Origin: Lichenicoccus sp964247695
Lineage (GTDB): Bacteria; Pseudomonadota; Alphaproteobacteria; Acetobacterales; Acetobacteraceae
Length of the DNA: 64,000 nucleotides
Assembly: GCA_964247695.1 (NCBI GenBank)
Contig: CAXTVI010000001.1
Span: 1 to 64,000 of the forward strand
Reading direction: 5' to 3'
The notes under the pieces: generated by a model
Told to the model about the DNA's origin: nothing
Database searches by the model: none
The model's input: the letters and a program-made list of their open reading frames with translations, nothing else
Position numbers and translations under genes: made by a program
In this document: positions 35,142 to 42,695 of the stretch, one piece after another
Layout: each line of letters starts with the position of its first letter
How positions within the stretch are numbered: the first letter of the stretch is position 1

Positions 35142-37661
35142 ATGTCCGATAAAGCCGAGCCCACGGGCACGCCTGCAGCCAACAGCCCGGGTGCACCTCA
35201 CCACACGCCTGCCGGTGCGGCGGAAAGCATGCCGGAGGGCGCGGCCGGCGCGGATGGCATCTATGACGCGGCCTCGATCTCGGTCCTCAAGGGTCTGGAC
35301 GCGGTGCGCAAGCGTCCCGGCATGTATATCGGCGATACCGACGACGGCTCCGGCCTGCATCACATGGCGTTCGAGATCATCGACAACGCGGTGGACGAGG
35401 CGCAGGCGGGCTATGCCACCAGCTGCTCGCTGGTGCTGAACGGCGACGGCTCCGTCACCGTGCGCGACAATGGCCGCGGCATCCCGACCGACATGCATAT
35501 CGAGGAGGGCATCAGCGCCGCCGAGGTGGTGCTGACCCGGCTGCATGCCGGCGGCAAATTCAACCAGAACTCGTACAAGGTGTCCGGCGGCCTGCATGGC
35601 GTCGGCGCCGCCGTGGTCAATGCGCTCTCGCAATGGATGCGGGTGCGTATCTGGCGCGAGGGCCAGGAGCACCAGATCAGCTTCAGGCATGGCGAGGCCG
35701 ACGCGCCGCTCAGGGTCGTCGGCCCGAGCCCCGAGGCGCGCGGCACCGAGGTGAGTTTCAAGCCCAGCTCGGCCACGTTCGGGCGCGTCGACTTCGAGTT
35801 CCCGATCCTCGAGCGCCGGCTGCGCGAGCTCGCCTTTCTCAATTCCGGCATGGAGATCATCCTGCGCGACGAGCGTCATGCACCGGCGCAGGAGCAGCGC
35901 TTCTGCTACGAAGGCGGCCTGATCGCCTTCGTCGAGTGGCTCGATCGCGGCAAGATCCCGGTGATGACGCCGCCGATCACCGCTCTCGGGCAGGACCCGG
36001 CGCAGGGCATCAAGGTCGAGTTCGCGCTGTCCTGGAACGACAGCTTCCACGAGACCATGCTCTGCTTCACCAACAACATCCCGCAGCGCGACGGCGGCTC
36101 GCATCTCGCGGGCTTCCGCCAGGCGCTGACCCGCGTCGTCGGCAAGTATGCCGAGGGGATGGGCAAGAAAGAGGCGCTGGCTCTGTCCGGCGAGGACATG
36201 CGCGAGGGGCTGACCGCGGTGCTGTCGGTCAAGGTGCCGGATCCGAAATTCTCCTCGCAGACCAAGGACAAGCTGGTCAGTTCGGAAGTGCAGCCGGTGG
36301 TGCAGGCGGCCGCGGCGGACGCGATCGCGCACTGGTTCGAGACGCATCCCAAGGAGGCACGCTCGATCATCGGCAAGGTGATCGATGCGGCCTCGGCGCG
36401 CGAGGCGGCCCGCAAGGCGCGCGAGCTGACGCGTCGCAAGGGCGTGCTCGACATCTCGACGCTGCCCGGCAAGCTCGCGGACTGCCAGGAGCGCGACGCC
36501 TCCAAGGCGGAGATCTTCCTGGTCGAGGGCGACAGCGCCGGCGGCACCGCCAAGCAGGGTCGTGATCGCAAGTTCCAGGCGATCCTGCCGCTGAAAGGCA
36601 AGATCCTGAATGTCGAGCGCGCGCGCTTTGACCGCATGCTCGGATCGGCCGAGATCGGCACGCTGATCACCGCACTCGGCACCGGCATCGGCCATGCCGA
36701 GCCGGAGCAGGGCGGGTTTGCGATCAACAAGCTGCGCTACCACCGCATCGTCATCATGACGGACGCCGACGTGGACGGCTCGCATATCCGCACGCTGCTG
36801 CTGACCTTCTTCTTCCGGCAGATGCCGGAGCTGATCGAGCGCGGGCACCTCTACATCGCGCAGCCGCCGCTGTATCGCGCCAAGCGCGGCAACGAGGAGC
36901 GCTACCTCAAGGACGACGCCGCCCTCGAGCAATACCTGCTCGACAAGGCGCTGTCGCACGCCAGGCTGACCTATGCCGACGGGCGCGTGCTGGAAGGCGC
37001 CGAGCTGGGTGTCGAGATGGGCTGGTTGCGCGAGGCAACGCGGGCGCTGCGCCGACTTGCGGTGGCGGCGCCGACCTGGCTGCTGGAGCAGGCGGCGATC
37101 GCCGGCGCGCTGACGCCGGACATGCACCGGGGTCAGCTGCACTCGCAGGCGCTGGTGGGCCGCCTCAATGGTGCGTCGCTGCCGAACGAGCGTAGCTGGA
37201 AGGTGCTGGTCGACGAGAACGGCCTGACCATGGCGCGCGAGGTCCGCGGCGTCGGCGAGCGCTACCATGTCGATGCAGCGGCGTTGCGTTCGGCGGACGT
37301 GCTGTGGCTCGCCGAGCGGGCCGAGTTGCTTGGACGTGACTTTGCCGGCGAGCATGCGGCGACGCTCGCGCTCGACAGCAACGAGGCGCCGCTGGCCGGT
37401 CCGTCGAGCGCTTATGACCGCATCCTGGCGCAGGGCCGCAAGGGTCTCGCGATCCAGCGCTTCAAGGGCCTGGGCGAGATGAACGCCGAGCAACTCTGGC
37501 GCACCACGTTGGATCCGTCCGTTCGCACGCTGCTGCAGGTGAAGGTCGGCGACATCGAGAATGCCGGCCAGGTGTTCTCGACGCTGATGGGCGACGTGGT
37601 CGAGCCGCGCCGCGACTTCATCGTGGGCAACGCGCTGAAGGTGGCCAACCTGGACGTGTAG
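35142..37661 (+). CDS. gyrB: DNA gyrase subunit B
   Basis: 839 residues. An N-terminal tail of about 37 poorly conserved residues precedes the GHKL ATPase (DNAVDEAQAGYA, DNGRGIPTDMH, YKVSGGLHGVGAAVVNALS). The Toprim domain has EIFLVEGDSAGGTAKQGRDR and IVIMTDADVDGSHIRTLLLT, and the end shows QRFKGLGEMNAEQLW. Together with GyrA it introduces negative supercoils. EGDSAGG...QGRDR favours GyrB over ParE, as does the position after recF. Last gene of the replication cluster. Confidence 0.97.
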   Translation: MSDKAEPTGTPAANSPGAPHHTPAGAAESMPEGAAGADGIYDAASISVLKGLDAVRKRPGMYIGDTDDGSGLHHMAFEIIDNAVDEAQAGYATSCSLVLNGDGSVTVRDNGRGIPTDMHIEEGISAAEVVLTRLHAGGKFNQNSYKVSGGLHGVGAAVVNALSQWMRVRIWREGQEHQISFRHGEADAPLRVVGPSPEARGTEVSFKPSSATFGRVDFEFPILERRLRELAFLNSGMEIILRDERHAPAQEQRFCYEGGLIAFVEWLDRGKIPVMTPPITALGQDPAQGIKVEFALSWNDSFHETMLCFTNNIPQRDGGSHLAGFRQALTRVVGKYAEGMGKKEALALSGEDMREGLTAVLSVKVPDPKFSSQTKDKLVSSEVQPVVQAAAADAIAHWFETHPKEARSIIGKVIDAASAREAARKARELTRRKGVLDISTLPGKLADCQERDASKAEIFLVEGDSAGGTAKQGRDRKFQAILPLKGKILNVERARFDRMLGSAEIGTLITALGTGIGHAEPEQGGFAINKLRYHRIVIMTDADVDGSHIRTLLLTFFFRQMPELIERGHLYIAQPPLYRAKRGNEERYLKDDAALEQYLLDKALSHARLTYADGRVLEGAELGVEMGWLREATRALRRLAVAAPTWLLEQAAIAGALTPDMHRGQLHSQALVGRLNGASLPNERSWKVLVDENGLTMAREVRGVGERYHVDAAALRSADVLWLAERAELLGRDFAGEHAATLALDSNEAPLAGPSSAYDRILAQGRKGLAIQRFKGLGEMNAEQLWRTTLDPSVRTLLQVKVGDIENAGQVFSTLMGDVVEPRRDFIVGNALKVANLDV

Positions 37662-37777
37662 AGGTCGTCCGGTGGCGCCCACACATTTTACCTGCAGAAG
37701 CGGCCTGTCAGCTGCACAAGATCTCGTTCATGATCCTACCGCTGAGTTCCAGAACCAGCCCGACACGGCGGTGACAT

Positions 37778-38035
37778 TCAGTTGCCGTCAGTGTCCGCCC
37801 GCGAGGACACGCTGACAAGACGGCCTTGCGGAGCATGAAGCGACAACGCGCCAGCATCATTCGGCACGAGTATCAGGTCGTCGCCCGGTTGCCATCCGAG
37901 CCTCTTCAGCAGCGTTCGCGGTAGACCTACCGACCCGTCGCTGCGAATAGTGACCTCATGCTGGTCCAGTGTTTCCGACACCGTTTGCGCTCCGCTAACA
38001 TCTTGCAATCCGGCATAGTGTCGTGCAAGTCGCAT
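37778..38035 (-). CDS. AbrB/MazE/SpoVT-type DNA-binding domain protein
   Basis: 85 residues. The segment EVTIRSDGSVGLPRTLLKRLGWQPGDDLIL followed by LSLHAP is the swapped-hairpin AbrB fold (given here as its start and end parts; about residues 27-65). Such proteins are transition-state regulators or antitoxins. No toxin gene is adjacent, so an antitoxin role has no support. AGGAG precedes the ATG by 6 bases. Convergent with gyrB. Confidence 0.75.
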   Translation of the reverse strand: MRLARHYAGLQDVSGAQTVSETLDQHEVTIRSDGSVGLPRTLLKRLGWQPGDDLILVPNDAGALSLHAPQGRLVSVSSRADTDGN

Positions 38036-38118
38036 GGTCTTCTCCTGAATTAATGCTTCGAACCCGGCGAAACGCCGTTCGGAGACTCAAGCCGGCAGTG
38101 GCCTCAGCTATGTCTCGG

Positions 38119-38601
38119 TCAAGGTAGATGGGGAGCCAGCTGCGCCCGATTTCGCTCCGCAATCAGGCTGCGGCGACCATTCGGTGAAACGTGCGCGAGC
38201 GCGTCGACAAGCACTGGACCGGCGGTGTCCAGGAGATGGTCCCACTGGAGATGCCAGGCGGTGAGTGCCTGCTGAACGGCTGCCGGATTGTAGCGGTCCG
38301 CGCCGATCTGAAGCTCGAGGTCTGTACGTGCATTCATCAGCTGGCGGGCAGCGTCGGCATAGTGCGGCGCTTCTCGCCGCATGGTCTCGCCGAACGCCGC
38401 AGCGTCACGCCTGGGAAGATTGGCCTCTGCCTGTGCCAGGGCCCGGGCGAATGGTGTCATCCCGGCCTGCGCGATGATGATGCCCCGCATCACGTGCCCG
38501 CCGACCAGGGCGCCGAGAAACAGGTTCAGGACGACCGAGGCAGCGAGCGCGACGCGGCGCCACGACCAGGTCCCGCGATGGGCTGCGGTGAGCTGATCCA
38601 T
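38119..38601 (-). CDS. Periplasmic heavy-metal-sensor-like membrane protein
   Basis: 160 residues: a short cytoplasmic start, one membrane helix (VALAASVVLNLFLGALVGGH, about 17-36), then an all-helical periplasmic domain with FGETMRREAPHYADAARQLM. This resembles the Metal_resist/CnrX-like family, which senses or chaperones metals. Third gene after an ECF sigma factor and a membrane anti-sigma-like protein, one base apart from the latter. By analogy with cnrYXH it may report periplasmic metal or stress to the anti-sigma factor. Metal ligands are not obvious, so the metal role is uncertain. Confidence 0.7.
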   Translation of the reverse strand: MDQLTAAHRGTWSWRRVALAASVVLNLFLGALVGGHVMRGIIIAQAGMTPFARALAQAEANLPRRDAAAFGETMRREAPHYADAARQLMNARTDLELQIGADRYNPAAVQQALTAWHLQWDHLLDTAGPVLVDALAHVSPNGRRSLIAERNRAQLAPHLP

Positions 38602-38602
38602 G

Positions 38603-39100
38603 CTAAACGCCGAAACCGTGGAGGAGGGACGGCTGCAGGATGGTCAACAGGTCGACCGGGGTCATTGCCGCTTGCATGGAGCCGATCCAGAACCCCGCGA
38701 ACAGCACGATGCCACCGCCCGCGGCGAAGCCGAGCCATCCAAAGCGCGAGGCGCCTGGCCAATATCCTACGGCTCCGGCGAAGACACCTGCCCCGGAGGC
38801 AATTGGCGAAAGCATCTGCTTACGATGGCCAGGGAGCGGCATCGCGATCCGGGCGGAAACCCCGGACCTCAGTCGGGCAAGTGCTGCCGTCTGCTCTCCT
38901 GCCTGCGGAGAGCAAGACGCCTGCGCGGCCGCAACCTCATCAAGCAGACGGTCGAGTGCCTGCGCCTCTCGAAGCACGGCCTGTGCGTCGGAGGAGGCCC
39001 GCAGAAGCGCTGCTGCTTGCGAGCGCTCCTCTTGAGGCCAGCGCTCAAAGCTCGAGCCGAAGCTGTCGGCAAGGCATCTGAACCGCTTCAGCGTCATCAT
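38603..39100 (-). CDS. Putative anti-sigma factor, single-pass membrane protein
   Basis: 165 residues. An N-terminal cytoplasmic part (FRCLADSFGSSFERWPQEER) has the 'W-P-x-x-ER' pattern common in small alphaproteobacterial proteins encoded next to ECF sigma factors. One or two hydrophobic segments (SGAGVFAGAVGYWPG and LGFAAGGGIVLFAGFWIG) lie near the C-terminus. The start overlaps the sigma factor stop by four bases. Role assigned from position and topology; no zinc anti-sigma motif (HxxxCxxC) is seen. Confidence 0.65.
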   Translation of the reverse strand: MMTLKRFRCLADSFGSSFERWPQEERSQAAALLRASSDAQAVLREAQALDRLLDEVAAAQASCSPQAGEQTAALARLRSGVSARIAMPLPGHRKQMLSPIASGAGVFAGAVGYWPGASRFGWLGFAAGGGIVLFAGFWIGSMQAAMTPVDLLTILQPSLLHGFGV

Positions 39101-39675
39101 GCGTCAGAATCCTGCTGATAAGAGTGAGCTTGCAAGGTGGTTCTCAGGTAGGTCCGGGCGCGCGCCAACAACCGCTCGACGGCTTTGGCGGACAGGCCGA
39201 GGATGCGTGCAGCCTCGGCGCCAGACAGGCCATCGTCATAGACAAGAGTCATGGCAGCGCGTTGACGCGCCGGAAGACCTCGCAGAGCCGTCACCAGCGC
39301 CGCCTGCCGCTCGGAACCCTCTACCAGTGCATCGGCACCGGTGGCGCCGGACGGCGGATCGAAGTCCTCGGGCATCTGCTCGGGCTGCATCCGACGCCGG
39401 TAGTCAATGCAGAGATTGACCACGATCCGGTAGAGCCAGGTGGTGAACAACGCGCGGTTCGGATCGAATCGAGCGGCCTGGGTCCAAGCCCGCACCATGG
39501 CGTCCTGGGCTACATCCTCGGCAACCGCCTCATCGGGCAGCAGGCGATGCGCCACGCGCAACGCAAAGGGTCCATGACGGGTGACGATCTCGTCGAAGGC
39601 GCGCCTGTCCCCATCTGACGACCAGGAGATCAGGTCTAGATCGGGCGCTCCCGCATAAGCCCGTGGGCTGCTCAT
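39097..39675 (-). CDS. ECF-type RNA polymerase sigma factor
   Basis: 192 residues from the ATG at 39675. Region 2: AVAEDVAQDAMVRAWTQAAR and FTTWLYRIVVNLCIDYRRR. Region 4: LRGLPARQRAAMTLVYDDGL then SGAEAARILGLSAKAVERLL, a helix-turn-helix that recognises the -35 element. It directs transcription under envelope or metal stress and is probably held by the overlapping downstream membrane protein. The longer open frame (to 39777) is not conserved. No clear own-target promoter is visible directly upstream. Confidence 0.92.
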   Translation of the reverse strand: MSSPRAYAGAPDLDLISWSSDGDRRAFDEIVTRHGPFALRVAHRLLPDEAVAEDVAQDAMVRAWTQAARFDPNRALFTTWLYRIVVNLCIDYRRRMQPEQMPEDFDPPSGATGADALVEGSERQAALVTALRGLPARQRAAMTLVYDDGLSGAEAARILGLSAKAVERLLARARTYLRTTLQAHSYQQDSDA

Positions 39676-39926
39676 GGTCAGCGCTCGGTTCCCCTTCAGG
39701 AAGGCGGTTGCAACAAGCCACGATCCTGGCCAACCCGTTGAGGCACAACTCAGACCCATCGGGATCACCCATGCCATGCAGATGTATCCCGGTGATACGG
39801 CTGGCTCGCCTCAATCCCCCTCGGGCTTCCCGGAGGTTTGCTGAGGACGGAGCACCTGCGTCATCAGGATTGCGGCGATTGGACGATCGGAGGAGGCGCC
39901 AGGCACGCGACCTGAGACGGAGGCGC

Positions 39927-40199
39927 TCACGGTTGCGCAATCTGCTCGCCATTCACGATCGCTGCCGCATCCTTGCGGCCTGACGCGGAACCCTGCAGTG
40001 CCCAGGCTGCAGCGCTGATATCGGTGCCCAGGAACGCTCCTCCGACGCCATTCTTGGCGGCTCCTTGACCGGGCGTCTCCCCAACGATCTGCGCCGCGGC
40101 GGACGTGGTGTCGTGCCGCGCGAAAATCAGGTCATCCAATGGCGGGCCGGTTGTTCCGGCATCGGCATGCGGCCTCAACTGGCAGTGGGCCAATACCAA
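39927..40199 (-). CDS. Uncertain small ORF downstream of the DUF4410 lipoprotein
   Basis: 90 residues with no recognised family. It overlaps the 3' end of the DUF4410 gene by 25 bases. The segment TSAAAQIVGETPGQGAAKNG looks protein-like, but the N-terminus is not convincing and no ribosome-binding site decides the start. It may be a genuine small gene, a remnant, or chance. Confidence 0.25.
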   Translation of the reverse strand: MVLAHCQLRPHADAGTTGPPLDDLIFARHDTTSAAAQIVGETPGQGAAKNGVGGAFLGTDISAAAWALQGSASGRKDAAAIVNGEQIAQP

Positions 40200-40903
40200 C
40201 CGGTGGACGCGTAGTACTGCTTCAGATGGCTGACGATGGCGTTGCTCGTGTCGTTGACCGGCTTGTGGAAGGCACCCCGCGAGTTCGAGACGATATCCAG
40301 ACCGCCGCCCACTCCGAGGCCGATGAGCGACCCTGTTCCGAGGGCAACCGCTCCGGGCACGACGAGGCCTGGCTTCCGGCCGCTGCTGCTTGAGGTTGAA
40401 AAAGCAGCCAAGGAGGTCGCGTGGGAGTCGTCCGTGCTCTCGAGTTCCGCGACCACCTGCAGGTCCGACTTGCCGGACCCGAAGCCGATGACAAAGCGCC
40501 GGACTGCGTTGCCTGGGTCAGCTTTCGCAACCGAAACGCTCAAGACGGCGGAGCCACGATGGTATGTCCCGGCAACGTAGGGCTCGGCAGGGACTCCGGC
40601 ACTGGCGAGGCGTTTCACGAGGGCGGTCTCAAGATCCTCGCTGACCTGTCGTGCGGACCTGCTATCCGAGTTGTCGCTGCTCCGCGTCGGACTGACGTCG
40701 ACCAGTATTTCGCTGGGTGTCGTGCGGGTTGCCGTAGCGGAAGCCAGGTCTGTTGTCTCTGCGGTCGAGCATGCCCCGAGTGCCACCAGCATCATCGCAC
40801 CTACGACGACACTCGGGACCGCATAAGGCCGACTGAGCCACTGCGAAGGCGGCCTGGCTAAGGCCTGGTCGGCAGGGGAAACTTCGTAATCGAATGCCAT
40901 CAT
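40175..40903 (-). CDS. DUF4410 family lipoprotein
   Basis: 242 residues. After about 27 N-terminal residues comes a hydrophobic run ending in a lipobox (MLVALGACSTAE, Cys near 45). The mature part has DLETALVKRLASAGVPAEP and RRFVIGFGSGKSDLQVVAEL, which match the DUF4410 pattern. A Gly-rich stretch (GTGSLIGLGVGGGLDI) precedes the C-terminus. Presumably an envelope lipoprotein of unknown role. The extension before the signal sequence is unusually long, so the true start may be internal. Confidence 0.7.
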   Translation of the reverse strand: MMAFDYEVSPADQALARPPSQWLSRPYAVPSVVVGAMMLVALGACSTAETTDLASATATRTTPSEILVDVSPTRSSDNSDSRSARQVSEDLETALVKRLASAGVPAEPYVAGTYHRGSAVLSVSVAKADPGNAVRRFVIGFGSGKSDLQVVAELESTDDSHATSLAAFSTSSSSGRKPGLVVPGAVALGTGSLIGLGVGGGLDIVSNSRGAFHKPVNDTSNAIVSHLKQYYASTGWYWPTAS

Positions 40904-41281
40904 GATGCTCCGTTTGATCTCGGCTGGTTATACGGAGCGGAGAGCGGGTTCCCCCGCAGGTGCATTCAATCAGAATTCTGCTTTCACGATGGCATGTTTC
41001 CAGCCGGGGCTTTGCAGTCGCCGTAGGCCTTGATCTCGCAGGCAGGTTCGACTGGATGCTCTCTCATCATGATCTCAGCGACGCGACATCCAGCTGCCTG
41101 CAGACCGTGTTGCCTTCATCATGAGAGCACTGAATACGCAGACTGAACGGCCGTAGTTTCTCTTCAACGAGACTGGCTTGTAACCCTCCGACACGACAAA
41201 ACTGGGCTCCTCTGAAGGGTCGGGGTGTCGCGTCGATGCACCTGCCTCGTAGCAGGCTCATGCGAACTCTTGCAGGAGAAC
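40904..41281. other. Intergenic stretch without a supported gene
   Basis: About 380 bases between the divergent DUF4410 and EF-hand genes. It should hold both promoters. No open frame with family similarity, tRNA or clear operator was found. An imperfect inverted repeat (CTCTCATCAT at 41061-41070 against ATCATGAGAG at 41118-41127, one mismatch) is the only structure seen. Confidence 0.5.
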
Positions 41282-41599
41282 ATGATGACCCGAAAGACGA
41301 CCAACAGCGCCTGTGCGGCAGTGTCCATCGCCTTGATGAGCTTGGCTGCGGCGCCGTCGGCGCAGGCGCAGATGAAGGAGAGTTTCGAAGGCGCCGATGC
41401 CGATCATAATGGGCACGTGACGCTGCCGGAGTACGAAGCTTACGTCGAGGCAATGATGAGCCGGAGGGACGGCGCCATGGCGCGACGCTTCAAGGCGATG
41501 AACCCTCAAGAACAGATGGCTCGGCTGCAGCAGAGCTTCGACAAGAAGGACATCGGACACAAAAATTATCTCAGCCGCGAAGACTGGGACCGGTCCTGA
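41282..41599 (+). CDS. Secreted EF-hand domain protein
   Basis: 105 residues. Signal peptide of about 28 residues (AVSIALMSLAAAPSAQAQ) with an AxA-type cleavage site. The mature protein has one canonical EF-hand loop, DADHNGHVTLPE (Ca2+ ligands at positions 1, 3, 5, 7, 9 and 12). A degenerate second half (FDKKDIGHKNYLSREDW) shows a missing acidic ligand. Periplasmic Ca2+ binding is likely. AGGAG lies just before the ATG at 41282; a second ATG follows directly. Stand-alone gene. Confidence 0.8.
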   Translation: MMTRKTTNSACAAVSIALMSLAAAPSAQAQMKESFEGADADHNGHVTLPEYEAYVEAMMSRRDGAMARRFKAMNPQEQMARLQQSFDKKDIGHKNYLSREDWDRS

Positions 41600-41667
41600 G
41601 TGTCGCCCGGCTCGCGTCTCCTAGAAACTCCGCCACATCGCGACAACAGGAATATAGGATATAAACA

Positions 41668-42117
41668 ATGCTCAAGAATCTCATGCTGGCTTCAGTCGTT
41701 TTCTCGTTGACCTGCTTCGCTGTCGTTCCGCAAGCCAGCGCGAGGAACCGGTCCGCGACCTGGAACCACGGGTCCGCGAGCTGGGGAGGCGGATCGGGGT
41801 CCTTCAACGGAGCGAATAGGTCTGGAAGCTGGGGCGGCGGCTCGGGTTCGGTGAACGGTCCGCATGGGACCACAAGCTGGAGTGGTGGCCACTACAACGG
41901 CGGGTACTACTCCGGCGGACACTATTACGCTCCTGGTTCATGCTGCCGTGGCGGCGTTGCCGTGGGTGCCGCAGCCGGTCTTGCGGCAGGGGCCGCAGTG
42001 GGAGCCGCCGCAGTCACGCCTCACGTCTACGTTCCTCCGCCGGTCTACATCGCGCCACCTGTCGTGTACGTGCCGCGACCGCCGGTTGTGTACGCCCCTG
42101 GGGTCTACCTTCCTTGA
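41668..42117 (+). CDS. Secreted glycine/tyrosine-rich protein
   Basis: 149 residues, function not recognised. Signal peptide with cleavage near ASA (about residue 25). A repeat region follows, with SASWGGGSGSFNG and SGSWGGGSGSVNG as imperfect copies, then GGHYNGGYYSGGHYY. A Cys-Cys pair precedes an Ala/Gly-rich hydrophobic stretch (GVAVGAAAGLAAGAAVGAAA). The end is Pro/Tyr/Val-rich (PPPVYIAPPVVYVPRPP). The layout suggests a surface or outer-envelope structural protein with a glycine-zipper-like segment. Confidence 0.65.
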   Translation: MLKNLMLASVVFSLTCFAVVPQASARNRSATWNHGSASWGGGSGSFNGANRSGSWGGGSGSVNGPHGTTSWSGGHYNGGYYSGGHYYAPGSCCRGGVAVGAAAGLAAGAAVGAAAVTPHVYVPPPVYIAPPVVYVPRPPVVYAPGVYLP

Positions 42118-42298
42118 GGTCGTCGCCCGAATCGCTCGCAATGACGGCATTCAAGACCCGAGAGTTCGCATTCCAGTCGGTCTGGCGCGGTATCCCGACA
42201 TTGCAAGGCCCGACAGCCATGGGGAGGCCGGCTTCCGCAAGTGGACAACCATCGCGTTCTGATCGAGCCGCTCGTACTGATGACTGAGGAGCTCATCG

Positions 42299-42625
42299 AT
42301 GTTCGACGCCTTGAACCTACTTGGTTACCCGGTCCGAGCAAGTTCCCGAGCTGGTTGGGTGGCGCTGGCTGTCTTGTCGCTCGCGGTGGGCAGCCTTGCC
42401 GTCGATTATACGCTTCTCCACCCGGTGCATACGCATCCCTTGACCAGCTCCCACATGCATCATCTCTGCGCGACCGTTCACTCGGTATCGGCTCCGCTGG
42501 CACTCATGTTGGGGCCTTGGCAATTTCTGCCGGGACTGCGGAGACGTCATCGTGTCGTGCATCGCTACATCGGCTGGAGCTATGCGGCTGCTCTCTTCGT
42601 TTCAGGACTTGCGGCGCTGCTGTAG
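42299..42625 (+). pseudogene. DUF2306 membrane protein, truncated
   Basis: 108 residues. The opening hydrophobic helix (WVALAVLSLAVGSLAVDYTL) and HSVSAPLALMLGPWQFLPGL followed by HRYIGWSYAAALFVSG match the first half of DUF2306 membrane proteins (four or more helices, about 200 residues). The frame stops after GLAALL, where the third helix would begin. A convergent metal-ATPase gene begins 70 bases later, so the remainder is missing rather than frameshifted nearby. Probably a gene remnant. Confidence 0.55.
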
Positions 42626-42695
42626 CGTCCGATGAAAGGAGTGGCGGGGCATACGCGTCGAGCCAAACGCGTGAGAGGCAGGTGGCCGGCGGAGC

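Noticed and set aside
35133..37682. 849-codon open frame opposite gyrB
   Set aside because: Overlaps gyrB fully and has no recognisable domain.
37778..38035. AbrB-like gene as the antitoxin of a toxin-antitoxin pair
   Set aside because: No PIN, RelE or MazF-like partner on either side.
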